DNA of 64,000 nt from Pseudomonas protegens (GTDB lineage Bacteria; Pseudomonadota; Gammaproteobacteria; Pseudomonadales; Pseudomonadaceae), in contig NZ_CP060201.1 in assembly GCF_013407925.2 (NCBI RefSeq), positions 4,511,001-4,575,000 on the forward strand, in the 5' to 3' direction. The notes under the pieces are model-generated. The model did not search any database, had not been told where the DNA came from, and saw only the letters and a program-made list of their open reading frames with translations. A program made the position numbers and the translations under genes. Below, one piece after another: positions 16,082 to 25,305 of this stretch (its first letter is position 1; each line of letters starts with the position of its first letter).

Positions 16082-17176
16082 ATGACGCCCCTAGAACGAT
16101 ATCAAGCAGATCTGAAACGCCCGGACTTCTTTCATGACGCGGCACAGGAAACCGCTGTGCGTCATCTGCAGCGTCTGTACGACGATCTGATTGCAGCCGA
16201 GCAAAACAAGCCGGGGCTGCTCGGCAAGCTGTTCGGCAAAAAGGATCAGGTGCCGGTCAAGGGCCTGTATTTCTGGGGGGGAGTGGGGCGCGGCAAGACC
16301 TACCTGGTGGATACCTTCTTCGAAGCCTTGCCGTTCAAGGAAAAGGTTCGGACGCACTTTCACCGCTTTATGAAGCGCGTCCACGAAGAGATGAAGACGC
16401 TGGGGGGCGAGAAGAATCCGCTGACCATCATCGCCAAGCGCTTCTCGCAAGAAGCGCGGGTGATCTGCTTCGACGAGTTCTTCGTCTCCGACATTACCGA
16501 TGCGATGATTCTCGGCACCCTGATGGAGGAGCTGTTCAAGAATGGCGTGACCCTGGTCGCCACCTCGAACATCGTTCCGGACGGTCTGTACAAGGATGGT
16601 TTGCAGCGTGCGCGTTTCCTGCCGGCCATTGCTCTGATCAAGCAGAATACCGAGATCGTCAACGTCGACAGCGGTGTCGATTACCGTCTGCGGCATCTGG
16701 AACAGGCCGAGCTGTTTCATTACCCCCTGAATGAAGCGGCTCACGAAAGCCTGCGCAAGAGCTTCCGGGCGCTGACGCCTGAATGCACTCAGGCGGTGGA
16801 AAACGATGTGTTGATCATCGAGAACCGCGAAATTCGTGCGCTGCGTACCTGTGATGATGTGGCCTGGTTCGACTTCCGCGAGCTGTGCGACGGTCCCCGC
16901 AGCCAGAACGACTACATCGAACTGGGCAAGATCTTCCACGCGGTGCTGCTCAGCGGCGTGGAGCAGATGAGCGTCACCACCGACGACATTGCCCGGCGCT
17001 TTATCAATATGGTCGACGAGTTCTATGACCGTAACGTCAAGCTGATCATCTCTGCCGAGGTTGAACTCAAGGATCTCTACACCGGTGGGCGACTGACGTT
17101 CGAGTTCCAGCGGACCCTCAGCCGGTTGCTGGAGATGCAGTCCCACGAGTTCCTGTCGCGGGCGCACAAGCCGTAA
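16082..17176 (+). CDS. zapE: Cell division ATPase ZapE (AFG1 family)
   Basis: This 364-residue P-loop ATPase of the ZapE/AFG1 family has Walker A GGVGRGKTYLVD (about residues 66-77) and Walker B VICFDEFFVSD (about 128). It carries an arginine-containing sensor region (ATSNIVPDGLY). ZapE associates with FtsZ rings and modulates constriction, especially under oxygen limitation or heat in E. coli. Its length fits the family. Its place near yhcB and upstream of rplM matches the E. coli neighbourhood. Confidence 0.95.
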   Translation: MTPLERYQADLKRPDFFHDAAQETAVRHLQRLYDDLIAAEQNKPGLLGKLFGKKDQVPVKGLYFWGGVGRGKTYLVDTFFEALPFKEKVRTHFHRFMKRVHEEMKTLGGEKNPLTIIAKRFSQEARVICFDEFFVSDITDAMILGTLMEELFKNGVTLVATSNIVPDGLYKDGLQRARFLPAIALIKQNTEIVNVDSGVDYRLRHLEQAELFHYPLNEAAHESLRKSFRALTPECTQAVENDVLIIENREIRALRTCDDVAWFDFRELCDGPRSQNDYIELGKIFHAVLLSGVEQMSVTTDDIARRFINMVDEFYDRNVKLIISAEVELKDLYTGGRLTFEFQRTLSRLLEMQSHEFLSRAHKP

Positions 17177-17187
17177 TCGTCATCCAA

Positions 17188-17221
17188 TAAAAAAGGGCCT
17201 GCATTGCAGGCCCTTTTTTTT
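17188..17221. terminator. Bidirectional terminator
   Basis: An 11-bp stem (17192-17202 with 17206-17216) and 3-nt loop have A-run and T-run flanks. It lies between convergent zapE and the GlxA-type regulator gene, whose stop codon overlaps its T-run. Confidence 0.93.
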
Positions 17222-18218
17222 ATGCCGCCTGTTGCTGGAATTGCTGGCGGTACTGGTTGGGCGAAAGTTCGGTGTGCTGGCGGAACAGCCGGGCAAAGAA
17301 GCTGGCGTCGTCGTAGCCGACTTCGTAGCTGATGGTCTTGATGCTCTTGCGCGTTCCCGAGAGCAGGCCTTTGGCGGTTTCGATACGCAGCCGTTGCAGG
17401 TAATGCAGGGGTTTGTCGCCGGTGGCGGTCTGGAAGCGGCGCATGAAGTTGCGAATGCTCATGCCGTGCTCGCGGGCCACGTCTTCGAAGCGGAACTTGT
17501 CGGCGAAGTGTTCTTCGAGCCAGTGCTGGATCTGCAGGATGATCACGTCCTGATGCAGTTTCTGGCCGCCAAAGCCGATGCGTCCCGGGGCGTAACTGCG
17601 TTGCACTTCATAGAGGATGTCCCGGGCTACGGCCTGGGCGACGTTGGCCCCGCAGAAGCGCTCGATCAGGTAGATGTACAGGTCGCAGGCCGAGGTGGTG
17701 CCGCCAGCGCAGTAGAGGTTGTCGGCGTCGGTCAGGTGCTTGTCCTGATTGAGTTGGACCTGGGGGAAGCGTTCGCTGAAGGCGCTGAAGAAGCGCCAGT
17801 AGGTGGTGGCCTCCTTGCCGTTGAGCAGTCCGGTTTCGGCCAGCCAGAACACGCCGGTGGCCTCGCCGCAGAGCACGGCGCCGCGAGCGTGCTGGGCACG
17901 CAGCCAGGGCAGTATCTGTGGATAACGCTGGCACAGGGTGTCGAAGTCGTCCCAGAACGCCGGGAGGATGATCACGTCAGTGTCTTCCAGCGGGCCGTCC
18001 ACGGGCATGATCACATTGCTGAAGCTGCAAACCGGCTGGCCATCGGGGCTGACCAGGCGGGTTTCGAAGGCCGGGGTCAGGCCTTGGCCCAGTTGTTTGC
18101 CGTAGCGCAGGCTTGCCAGATGGAAGAAATCCTTGGCTTGCATGAGGGTGGAGGCGAAAACCCGGTCGATGGCCAGGATGCTGACGCGCCGCAAGGGCGT
18201 GGAGGTTTGGTTAGACAT
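17220..18218 (-). CDS. GlxA-family AraC-type transcriptional regulator
   Basis: This 332-residue regulator has an N-terminal DJ-1/PfpI-like amidotransferase-fold domain (about residues 12-195; the elbow region reads GAVLCGEATG). Two AraC-type helix-turn-helix motifs follow (about 225-325; EDVAREHGMSIRNFMRRF and ISYEVGYDDASFFARLFR). Members of this group sense small amine or amino-acid metabolites in pseudomonads, such as arginine, betaine or carnitine. The ligand here is unknown. It is divergent from an acyl-CoA dehydrogenase gene across 144 bp, which is the natural candidate target. Confidence 0.92.
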   Translation of the reverse strand: MSNQTSTPLRRVSILAIDRVFASTLMQAKDFFHLASLRYGKQLGQGLTPAFETRLVSPDGQPVCSFSNVIMPVDGPLEDTDVIILPAFWDDFDTLCQRYPQILPWLRAQHARGAVLCGEATGVFWLAETGLLNGKEATTYWRFFSAFSERFPQVQLNQDKHLTDADNLYCAGGTTSACDLYIYLIERFCGANVAQAVARDILYEVQRSYAPGRIGFGGQKLHQDVIILQIQHWLEEHFADKFRFEDVAREHGMSIRNFMRRFQTATGDKPLHYLQRLRIETAKGLLSGTRKSIKTISYEVGYDDASFFARLFRQHTELSPNQYRQQFQQQAA

Positions 18219-18362
18219 AATTCAATTGTTCTTATAGGGGAAAGTGGTCACCAGACGGCTGGATCGTCTTATTTTTTGTCGGATGTGTCCAGTGTCCTGT
18301 GCGCGGGGCTGGGCTTAGGCTCAGACGGCCAATCCCGATCAATAACGACCACAGGTGGCCGC

Positions 18363-19499
18363 ATGATTCCCAGAACCTTGTTCAGTTCCGAGCATGAGCT
18401 CTTCCGCGACAGCGTACGCAGCTTTCTTGAGAAGGAGGCGGTGCCCTTTCATGGCGATTGGGAAAAACAGGGCTATATCGACCGTCAGCTGTGGAGCAAG
18501 GCGGGGGAGGCGGGGATGCTGTGTTCGCATATTCCCGAGCAGTATGGCGGCCTGGGAGCGGACTTTCTGTACAGCGCGGTGGTGATCGAGGAAATCGGCC
18601 GGCTGGGCTTGACCGGCATCGGTTTTTCCCTGCATTCGGATATCGTCGCCCCCTACATCCTGCATTACGGCAGTGAGGCCTTGAAGCAGAAGTACCTGCC
18701 CAGGCTGGTGTCGGGGGAAATGGTCACCGCCATTGCCATGACCGAGCCGGGTGCCGGTTCCGACCTGCAAGGGGTGAAGACCACGGCGGTGCTCGATGGC
18801 GACGAGTATGTGATCAATGGTTCCAAGACCTTTATCACCAACGGCTACCTGGCCGAGCTGGTGATTGTGGTGGCCAAGACCGATCCCAAGGCCGGGGCCA
18901 AGGGCACCAGCTTGTTTCTGGTGGAGGCCGATACGCCGGGGTTCTCCAAGGGCAAGCGTCTGGAAAAAGTCGGGATGAAGGCGCAGGACACGTCGGAATT
19001 GTTTTTCCAGGATGTGCGCGTGCCCAAGGAAAACCTGTTGGGGCAGGCTGGAATGGGGTTCGCCTATCTGATGCAGGAGTTGCCTCAGGAACGTCTGACA
19101 GTTGCCATTGGCGGTCTGGCCAGCGCGGAGGCCGCGTTGCAGTGGACCCTGGAATACACCCGTGAACGCACGGCGTTCGGCAAGGCGATTGCCGATTTTC
19201 AGAACACTCGTTTCAAGCTGGCGGAAATGGCCACGGAAATCCAGATTGGCCGGGTGTTTGTCGACCGCTGCCTGGAGTTGCATCTGCAAGGCAAACTCGA
19301 TGTACCCACGGCGGCGATGGCCAAGTACTGGGGCACCGACCTGCAGTGCACGGTGCTGGATGAGTGCGTGCAGTTGCACGGTGGCTACGGCTTCATGTGG
19401 GAGTACCCGGTAGCCCGAGCCTGGGCCGATGCCCGGGTGCAGCGCATTTATGCCGGGACCAACGAGATCATGAAGGAAATCATCGCCCGTTCACTGTAG
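18363..19499 (+). CDS. Acyl-CoA dehydrogenase (LCAD/IVD-like active site)
   Basis: This 378-residue FAD enzyme introduces a trans-2 double bond into an acyl-CoA. Family motifs are present: AMTEPGAGSDLQG (FAD/substrate), KTFITNG, and the C-terminal RIYAGTNEIMKEIIARS. The catalytic Glu of MCAD-type enzymes (Y-E-G-T) is replaced by Ala. A Glu is present instead in MQELPQERL, about residue 243, as in long-chain and isovaleryl-CoA dehydrogenases. Long-chain or branched acyl-CoA substrates are therefore likely. The ATG at 18363 has AGGTGG upstream; the longer open frame back to 17232 only covers the antisense of the regulator. Confidence 0.93.
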   Translation: MIPRTLFSSEHELFRDSVRSFLEKEAVPFHGDWEKQGYIDRQLWSKAGEAGMLCSHIPEQYGGLGADFLYSAVVIEEIGRLGLTGIGFSLHSDIVAPYILHYGSEALKQKYLPRLVSGEMVTAIAMTEPGAGSDLQGVKTTAVLDGDEYVINGSKTFITNGYLAELVIVVAKTDPKAGAKGTSLFLVEADTPGFSKGKRLEKVGMKAQDTSELFFQDVRVPKENLLGQAGMGFAYLMQELPQERLTVAIGGLASAEAALQWTLEYTRERTAFGKAIADFQNTRFKLAEMATEIQIGRVFVDRCLELHLQGKLDVPTAAMAKYWGTDLQCTVLDECVQLHGGYGFMWEYPVARAWADARVQRIYAGTNEIMKEIIARSL

Positions 19500-19559
19500 T
19501 GGTCGGCTTGCTGGCGAATGGGCGGCGCACATTCGCCGGCGAGCCGGCTCTTGAAGTGT

Positions 19560-20600
19560 TCAAGGGGCGGGGTTGGGGTGGTCCTTGTGAATCGCCTCGA
19601 TTCCGGCCAGGACTTCTTGCGGCAATTTCAGTTCGGCACTGGCGATGTTGCTGTCCAACTGTTCCAGGGTTGTGGCGCCGATGATGTTGCTGGTCACGAA
19701 CGGCTGCTGGTTGACGAAGGCCAGGGCCATTTGCGCTGGGTCCAGCCCGTGTTCTCGGGCCAGGGCGACGTAGCGGCTGCAGGCCGCTTCCGACTGCGGA
19801 TTGAAGTAGCGGCTGAAGCGGCTGTAGAGGCTCAGTCGAGCCTTGGCTGGCCGCGCGCCGCCTTCGTATTTACCGGACAGGTAGCCAAAGGCTAATGGCG
19901 AGTAGGCCAGCAGGCCGCATTGCTCGCGAATGGCAATTTCCGCCAGGCCCACTTCAAAGCTGCGATTGAGCAGGTTGTAGGGGTTCTGGATCGAAACCGC
20001 GCGAGGCCAGCCACGGCTTTCGGCCAGGGCGAGGAACTTCATGGTGCCCCAGGGCGTTTCATTGGACAGGCCGATATGGCGGATCTTGCCGGCCTTGACC
20101 TGCTCGTCCAGGGCTTCGAGGGTTTCTTCCAGCGGGGTGAAGTCTTCGTCGGCCTGGTGCTTGTAGCCCAGTTGGCCGAAGAAGTTGGTGCTGCGCTCGG
20201 GCCAGTGCAATTGATAAAGGTCGATCCAGTCGGTCTGCAGGCGCTTGAGGCTGGCATCCACGGCTTGGACTATGTGTTTGCGGTTGTGCTTGAGCTGTTT
20301 GTCGCGGATGTAGTCGATGGTGTTGCCGGGGCCGGCGATCTTGCTGGCCAGGATCCAGTCGGCGCGGTCGCCGCGCTGTTTGAACCAGTTGCCTATGTAG
20401 CGCTCGGTGGTGGCGTAGGTGTCGGCCTTGGGCGGCACCGGGTACATCTCGGCGGTGTCGATGAAGTTGATTCCGGCGTGTTTGGCTCGCTCGATCTGAG
20501 CGAAGGCTTCAGCCTCGGTATTCTGTTCGCCCCAGGTCATGGTGCCCAGGCAAATTGCGCTCACGTTGAGGTCGGTTCGGCCCAGTTGGCGGTAGTCCAT
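19560..20600 (-). CDS. NADP(H)-dependent aldo/keto reductase (Tas-like)
   Basis: This 346-residue (alpha/beta)8 aldo/keto reductase opens with MDYRQLGRTDLNVSAICLGT. The catalytic tetrad appears in FIDTAEMYP (Asp, Tyr), ILASKI (Lys) and LYQLHWP (His). The TMTWGEQN segment and length resemble E. coli Tas. It probably reduces small aldehydes or ketones; the true substrate is unknown. The start at 20600 is set by GGGAG upstream and homology of the N-terminus; 18 extra codons to 20654 are not credible. It is convergent with the acyl-CoA dehydrogenase gene. Confidence 0.92.
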   Translation of the reverse strand: MDYRQLGRTDLNVSAICLGTMTWGEQNTEAEAFAQIERAKHAGINFIDTAEMYPVPPKADTYATTERYIGNWFKQRGDRADWILASKIAGPGNTIDYIRDKQLKHNRKHIVQAVDASLKRLQTDWIDLYQLHWPERSTNFFGQLGYKHQADEDFTPLEETLEALDEQVKAGKIRHIGLSNETPWGTMKFLALAESRGWPRAVSIQNPYNLLNRSFEVGLAEIAIREQCGLLAYSPLAFGYLSGKYEGGARPAKARLSLYSRFSRYFNPQSEAACSRYVALAREHGLDPAQMALAFVNQQPFVTSNIIGATTLEQLDSNIASAELKLPQEVLAGIEAIHKDHPNPAP

Positions 20601-20771
20601 CGGGTGCTCCCTTGGCAAAACAATCATAAAAGCAGGTTGAAATTTTTTTCGCAATCTGCATAATTCGGCAGCTCTTTCTGCAGTGGAAGTGATGCGCCGC
20701 CTGCCGAAGAATCTTGCCGTATCTCAGACGCGCTGACCCGAGCCCCCGATAGCGTCTGTGTCCGGCTGCCT

Positions 20772-20799
20772 TTGACCTTGTCAAAGTACGCACTATTCA
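20772..20799 (+). promoter_or_regulatory. Candidate rplM promoter
   Basis: TTGACC and TATTCA are separated by 16 bp, about 50 bp upstream of rplM, giving a short leader. In E. coli, L13 binds its own rplM leader; whether that holds here is not shown by the sequence. Confidence 0.45.
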
Positions 20800-20847
20800 G
20801 TAAGATCCGCCGTCTATTTTGCTGGGCGGCCCCTGAGGCTATAAAGA

Positions 20848-21276
20848 ATGAAAACTTTTACTGCTAAACCGGAAACAGTAAAGCGCGACTGGTTCGTCGT
20901 CGACGCTGCTGGTCAGACCCTGGGTCGTCTGGCCACCGAAATCGCGAGCCGTCTGCGTGGCAAGCACAAGCCTGAGTACACTCCTCACGTTGACACCGGC
21001 GACTACATCGTCGTTATCAATGCCGAGCAGGTACGTGTTACTGGCGCTAAAACCACTGACAAAATGTACTACTCCCACTCCGGTTTCCCGGGCGGCATCA
21101 AGTCGATCAACTTTGAAAAGCTGATCGCCAAGGCCCCTGAGCGCGTGATCGAGACCGCGGTAAAAGGCATGCTGCCTAAGAACCCGCTGGGTCGCGACAT
21201 GTACCGTAAGCTGAAAGTCTATGCGGGCGCTGCTCACCCTCATACTGCTCAGCAGCCCCAAGAACTGAAGATTTAA
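20848..21276 (+). CDS. rplM: 50S ribosomal protein L13
   Basis: This 142-residue ribosomal protein L13 is full length ([20 protein letters not shown] start, [18 protein letters not shown] near the C-terminus). It is an early assembly protein of the large subunit, bound to 23S rRNA. It is followed by rpsI after 14 bp, the universal rplM-rpsI operon. It uses the strongly biased codons of highly expressed genes. Confidence 0.99.
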   Translation: MKTFTAKPETVKRDWFVVDAAGQTLGRLATEIASRLRGKHKPEYTPHVDTGDYIVVINAEQVRVTGAKTTDKMYYSHSGFPGGIKSINFEKLIAKAPERVIETAVKGMLPKNPLGRDMYRKLKVYAGAAHPHTAQQPQELKI

Positions 21277-21290
21277 CGGAATAGTTCATT

Positions 21291-21683
21291 ATGTCGGCGA
21301 CTCAAAATTACGGCACTGGCCGTCGCAAGACTGCAACCGCACGCGTTTTCCTGCGTCCGGGCACTGGCAACATCTCGATCAACAACCGCTCCCTGGATAA
21401 CTTCTTCGGTCGCGAAACTGCCCGCATGGTAGTTCGTCAGCCGCTGGAGCTGACCGAGACTGTTGAGAAGTTCGATATCTACGTTACCGTTATCGGCGGC
21501 GGTGTAAGTGGTCAAGCTGGCGCGATCCGCCACGGTATCACTCGCGCTCTGATGGATTACGACGAAACTCTGCGCAGCGCTCTGCGTAAAGCCGGTTTCG
21601 TAACCCGTGACGCACGTGAAGTTGAACGTAAGAAAGTGGGTCTGCGTAAAGCGCGTAAGCGTCCGCAATACTCCAAGCGTTAA
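21291..21683 (+). CDS. rpsI: 30S ribosomal protein S9
   Basis: This 130-residue S9 has the expected basic C-terminal tail ending KRPQYSKR, which reaches the P-site t[14 protein letters not shown] near the N-terminus is typical. It is the second gene of the rplM-rpsI operon and is closed by a terminator. Confidence 0.99.
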   Translation: MSATQNYGTGRRKTATARVFLRPGTGNISINNRSLDNFFGRETARMVVRQPLELTETVEKFDIYVTVIGGGVSGQAGAIRHGITRALMDYDETLRSALRKAGFVTRDAREVERKKVGLRKARKRPQYSKR

Positions 21684-21708
21684 TTCGCTACTGCGTTCAA
21701 AAACGCCC

Positions 21709-21746
21709 AGTCTCCTTGCGGAGCTGGGCGTTTTTTATTGTCTGAA
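21709..21746 (+). terminator. Terminator after rpsI
   Basis: A stem CGCCCAG/CTGGGCG continues into CTCC/GGAG around a 4-nt loop, followed by six T residues. Confidence 0.92.
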
Positions 21747-21763
21747 ATTTGCGCTGTGACAAC

Positions 21764-21790
21764 TTGCCACATCCACGGAGGCCCTATACT
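21764..21790 (+). promoter_or_regulatory. Candidate petABC promoter
   Basis: TTGCCA and TATACT lie 15 bp apart (one base short of usual), about 145 bp before petA, just after the rpsI terminator. Support is positional and weak. Confidence 0.35.
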
Positions 21791-21936
21791 ACAAGGCTTC
21801 GGGCTGGCTTGGCTCGGTAATTACCTTGTCAGAATAGGGGCTTTTCATTACCATTCGGCAAAATTTTTATAAGTTCAGATTTTTACTTAGTAGATGCCTG
21901 ATTTAACAGGCCACAAAGCTGATGGGAGAGGACTGA

Positions 21937-22530
21937 ATGAGCAATGACGGCGTGAATGCAGGCCGGCGTCGCTTCTTAGTAGCAGCCACATCCGTGGTGG
22001 GTGCTGCAGGAGCGGTGGGGGCTGCGGTCCCGTTCGTGGGGTCATGGTTTCCCAGTGCCAAGGCGAAAGCCGCAGGTGCACCGGTGAAAGTGAATATCAG
22101 CAAGATCGATCCAGGTCAGCAGATGATTGCTGAGTGGCGTGGTCAGCCGGTGTTCATCGTCCGCCGTACAGAGGAAATCCTGGGGAATCTTAAAAAGATC
22201 GAGGGCCAGCTGTCTGACCCTGACTCCAAGAACTCGGTACAACCAACCTACGTCGATCCGGAAGTGCGTTCGATCAAGCCAGAGATTCTGCTGCTGATCG
22301 GGATCTGCACCCACCTGGGTTGTTCTCCGACCTTCCGTCCTGAAGTGGCGCCCGCCGATCTGGGCAAGGACTGGGTAGGTGGCTATTTCTGCCCTTGCCA
22401 CGGCTCCCACTACGATCTGGCTGGTCGCGTCTACAAGGCGCAGCCTGCGCCCCTGAACCTGCCAGTACCCCCGCATTCCTATGAGTCGGATGACATCATC
22501 GTCATTGGCGTCGACACGGAGAAAGCGTGA
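21937..22530 (+). CDS. petA: Ubiquinol-cytochrome c reductase iron-sulfur subunit (Rieske)
   Basis: This 197-residue Rieske protein of the cytochrome bc1 complex passes one electron from ubiquinol to cytochrome c1. A twin-arginine-type signal/anchor (GRRRFLV) precedes a TM segment. The [2Fe-2S] ligands lie in CTHLGC and CPCHGSHYD. It is the first gene of petABC; its stop codon overlaps the start of the cytochrome b gene. Confidence 0.98.
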   Translation: MSNDGVNAGRRRFLVAATSVVGAAGAVGAAVPFVGSWFPSAKAKAAGAPVKVNISKIDPGQQMIAEWRGQPVFIVRRTEEILGNLKKIEGQLSDPDSKNSVQPTYVDPEVRSIKPEILLLIGICTHLGCSPTFRPEVAPADLGKDWVGGYFCPCHGSHYDLAGRVYKAQPAPLNLPVPPHSYESDDIIVIGVDTEKA

Positions 22531-23741
22531 TGAGCAAGTTCATGGATTGGGTTGATGCGCGCTTCCCCGCGACCAAGATGTGGGAAGACCATCTCAGCAA
22601 GTATTACGCTCCGAAGAACTTCAACTTCTTCTATTTCTTTGGCTCCCTGGCGCTGCTGGTTCTGGTCAACCAGATCGTTACCGGTGTCTGGCTGACCATG
22701 AGCTACACCCCTTCGGCAGAAGAGGCTTTCGCTTCTGTTGAATACATCATGCGCGACGTAGAGTACGGCGCGATCTTGCGTCTGCTTCACTCCACCGGCG
22801 CTTCGGCGTTCTTCATCGTGGTCTATCTGCACATGTTCCGTGGCTTGCTCTACGGTTCCTACCAGAAGCCTCGTGAGCTGGTGTGGCTGTTCGGCATGCT
22901 GATCTACCTGGCGCTGATGGCTGAAGCCTTCATGGGCTACCTGTTGCCTTGGGGGCAGATGTCCTACTGGGGTGCCCAGGTGATCATCTCGCTGTTCGGT
23001 GCGATCCCCGTGATTGGTGACGACCTGACCCAGTGGATCCGTGGTGACTACCTGATTTCCGGGATTACCCTGAACCGCTTCTTCGCCCTCCACGTAGTGG
23101 CTCTGCCGATCGTGATTCTTGGTCTGGTGGTGCTGCACATCCTGGCGTTGCACGAAGTGGGTTCGAACAACCCGGATGGCGTCGATATCAAGAAGAACAA
23201 GGACGAGAACGGCATCCCGCTGGATGGCATTCCTTTCCACCCTTACTACACCGTGAAAGACATTGTCGGCGTAGTGGTGTTCCTGTTCATCTTCTGCTCG
23301 ATCGTGTTCTTCTTCCCGGAAATGGGCGGTTACTTCCTTGAGAAGCCGAACTTCGAGCAAGCCAACCCGTTCAAGACCCCCGAGCACATTGCCCCAGTTT
23401 GGTACTTCACGCCGTTCTACGCGATCCTGCGTGCGGTGCCGGACAAGCTCTTGGGTGTTATCGCCATGGGCGCTGCAATTGCGGTCCTGTTCGTACTGCC
23501 TTGGCTCGACCGTAGCCCGGTCAAGTCCATGCGTTACAAGGGCTGGCTGAGCAAGATCTGGCTGCTGGTGTTCTGCATCTCGTTCGTGATCCTGGGTGTG
23601 CTGGGTGTCTTGGCACCAACTCCGGGCCGTACGCTGCTGTCGCAGGTATGTACCTTCCTGTACTTCGCCTACTTCATTCTGATGCCGTTCTACACCAGGC
23701 TCGAGAAGACCAAACCGGTTCCGGAAAGGGTGACTGGCTGA
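22530..23741 (+). CDS. petB: Cytochrome b of the bc1 complex
   Basis: This 403-residue multi-TM cytochrome b has heme-b histidines in LRLLHSTGASAFF and HVVALPIVILGLVVLH, and the quinol-site PEWY-like motif as PVWYFTPFYAI. It is of the long bc1 type rather than the split b6 type. The ATG at 22530 overlaps the petA stop (ATGA). The GTG one codon earlier is an alternative start. Confidence 0.98.
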   Translation: MSKFMDWVDARFPATKMWEDHLSKYYAPKNFNFFYFFGSLALLVLVNQIVTGVWLTMSYTPSAEEAFASVEYIMRDVEYGAILRLLHSTGASAFFIVVYLHMFRGLLYGSYQKPRELVWLFGMLIYLALMAEAFMGYLLPWGQMSYWGAQVIISLFGAIPVIGDDLTQWIRGDYLISGITLNRFFALHVVALPIVILGLVVLHILALHEVGSNNPDGVDIKKNKDENGIPLDGIPFHPYYTVKDIVGVVVFLFIFCSIVFFFPEMGGYFLEKPNFEQANPFKTPEHIAPVWYFTPFYAILRAVPDKLLGVIAMGAAIAVLFVLPWLDRSPVKSMRYKGWLSKIWLLVFCISFVILGVLGVLAPTPGRTLLSQVCTFLYFAYFILMPFYTRLEKTKPVPERVTG

Positions 23742-24520
23742 TGAAAAAGCTATTTGCTGTACTGATTCTTGCTGCTATGCCTGTGTTGTCTTTCGCGAAT
23801 ACCGCGGGTCCTGAATTGGAGAAGGTTGATATCGACCTGTCCGACAAGGTTGCCCTGCAAGACGGCGCGCGTACTTTCGCCAACTACTGCATGGGCTGCC
23901 ACAGCGCCAAGTTCCAGCGTTATGAGCGAGTGGCCGATGACTTGGGTATTCCTCATGACCTGATGTTGAGCAAGCTGGTCTTCACCGGTGCCAAGATCGG
24001 TGACCACATGAACATCGGCATGCAGCCTGCGGATGCCAAGACCTGGTTTGGCGCTGCGCCGCCAGATCTGACCCTGGTGGCTCGTGTTCGTGGCACTGAC
24101 TGGCTTTATGGCTACCTCAAGTCCTTCTATGAAGATCCTGCACGCCCCTGGGGTGTGAACAACAAGGTCTTCCCGAACGTTGGTATGCCTAACGTCCTGG
24201 TCGGCCTGCAAGGGCGTCAGGTTGTCGGTTGCAAGCAGGTGCAGATCGTTGAGGATGGTAAGAAACAATACGATCCGCTGACTGGTACGCCCCTGACTCA
24301 CGAGGCGTGCGATCAACTGACAATCAAAGAGGGTACCGGAACCCTCAATGAGGCTCAGTTCGACGAGAAGGTCAAGAATCTGGTGACTTTCCTTGCCTAC
24401 TCGTCCAACCCGGTCAAACTGCAACACCAGCGCATCGGCACTTATGTGCTCTTGTATCTGGCCTTCTTCTTCGTGTTCGCCTATCTGCTCAAGCGCGAAT
24501 ACTGGAAGGATGTGCATTAA
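23741..24520 (+). CDS. petC: Cytochrome c1 of the bc1 complex
   Basis: This 259-residue cytochrome c1 has a cleavable signal peptide (to VLSFA, about residue 19), the heme-attachment motif CMGCH (about residue 51) and a C-terminal membrane anchor (YVLLYLAFFFVFAYLL). It passes electrons to soluble or membrane cytochromes c. Its ATG shares one base with the petB stop codon. It is full length and last in the operon. Confidence 0.98.
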   Translation: MKKLFAVLILAAMPVLSFANTAGPELEKVDIDLSDKVALQDGARTFANYCMGCHSAKFQRYERVADDLGIPHDLMLSKLVFTGAKIGDHMNIGMQPADAKTWFGAAPPDLTLVARVRGTDWLYGYLKSFYEDPARPWGVNNKVFPNVGMPNVLVGLQGRQVVGCKQVQIVEDGKKQYDPLTGTPLTHEACDQLTIKEGTGTLNEAQFDEKVKNLVTFLAYSSNPVKLQHQRIGTYVLLYLAFFFVFAYLLKREYWKDVH

Positions 24521-24608
24521 TAACGTTTTAAGCATCAGTTGTTGAGCGTGCGCGCCCAAGGGCGTCTCTGAACAGTAACAACCCTGTATCATTCGGGGGT
24601 TACCAGAG

Positions 24609-24634
24609 GCGCCCTGAGGGCGCGCTCGTTTTTT
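24609..24634 (+). terminator. Terminator after petC
   Basis: A 6-bp stem GCGCCC/GGGCGC with a 3-nt loop is followed by GCTCG and a six-base T-run. The five-base gap before the T-run makes it a weaker match. Confidence 0.6.
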
Positions 24635-24671
24635 CTGCTTCCGATAATTTCAACAAGCGAGGAGGATCGCC

Positions 24672-25289
24672 ATGGGCGTGACCAATCGGTTGGCCTGTTA
24701 CTCCGACCCCGCCGACCACTATTCCCACCGGGTGCGCATTGTGCTCGCGGAGAAGGGTGTCAGCGCCGAGATCATCAGTGTGGAGGCGGGACGTCAGCCG
24801 CCGAAGCTGATCGAAGTGAATCCTTACGGGAGCTTGCCAACGCTGGTTGATCGTGACCTGGCGTTGTGGGAATCGACAGTGGTAATGGAGTACCTGGATG
24901 AGCGTTATCCTCATCCGCCGCTGTTGCCGGTTTACCCTGTGGCGCGTGCCAACAGCCGTTTGCTGATGCACCGAATCCAGCGTGACTGGTGTGGGCAAGT
25001 GGACCTGATTCTGGATTCGCGGACCAAGGAGGCGGCGCGGGTGCAGGCGCGTAAGGAATTGCGGGAAAGCCTGACCGGAGTGTCTCCGCTGTTCGCTGAC
25101 AAGCCATTTTTCCTCAGTGAGGAACAAAGTCTGGTGGACTGCTGCCTACTGCCCATACTCTGGAGATTGCCAATCCTGGGTATCGAATTGCCGCGGCAGG
25201 CCAAGCCGCTGCTTGATTATATGGACCGCCAATTTGCACGCGAGGCTTTCCAGGCGAGTCTGTCTGGTGTCGAACGTGATATGCGCTGA
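24672..25289 (+). CDS. sspA: Stringent starvation protein A
   Basis: This 205-residue GST-fold protein lacks GST activity and binds RNA polymerase. In E. coli and other gammaproteobacteria it affects stationary-phase, acid-stress and virulence transcription. The N-terminal thioredoxin-like region reads [19 protein letters not shown], and the [19 protein letters not shown] segment is characteristic. It sits directly before sspB (16-bp gap) and after petABC, a conserved arrangement. Confidence 0.97.
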   Translation: MGVTNRLACYSDPADHYSHRVRIVLAEKGVSAEIISVEAGRQPPKLIEVNPYGSLPTLVDRDLALWESTVVMEYLDERYPHPPLLPVYPVARANSRLLMHRIQRDWCGQVDLILDSRTKEAARVQARKELRESLTGVSPLFADKPFFLSEEQSLVDCCLLPILWRLPILGIELPRQAKPLLDYMDRQFAREAFQASLSGVERDMR

Positions 25290-25305
25290 GGCTTAAGGAG
25301 CCGCT

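Noticed and set aside
17232..18362. N-terminal extension of the acyl-CoA dehydrogenase frame
   Set aside because: The stretch is the antisense of the GlxA-type regulator gene; the conserved enzyme starts at 18363 with a good RBS.
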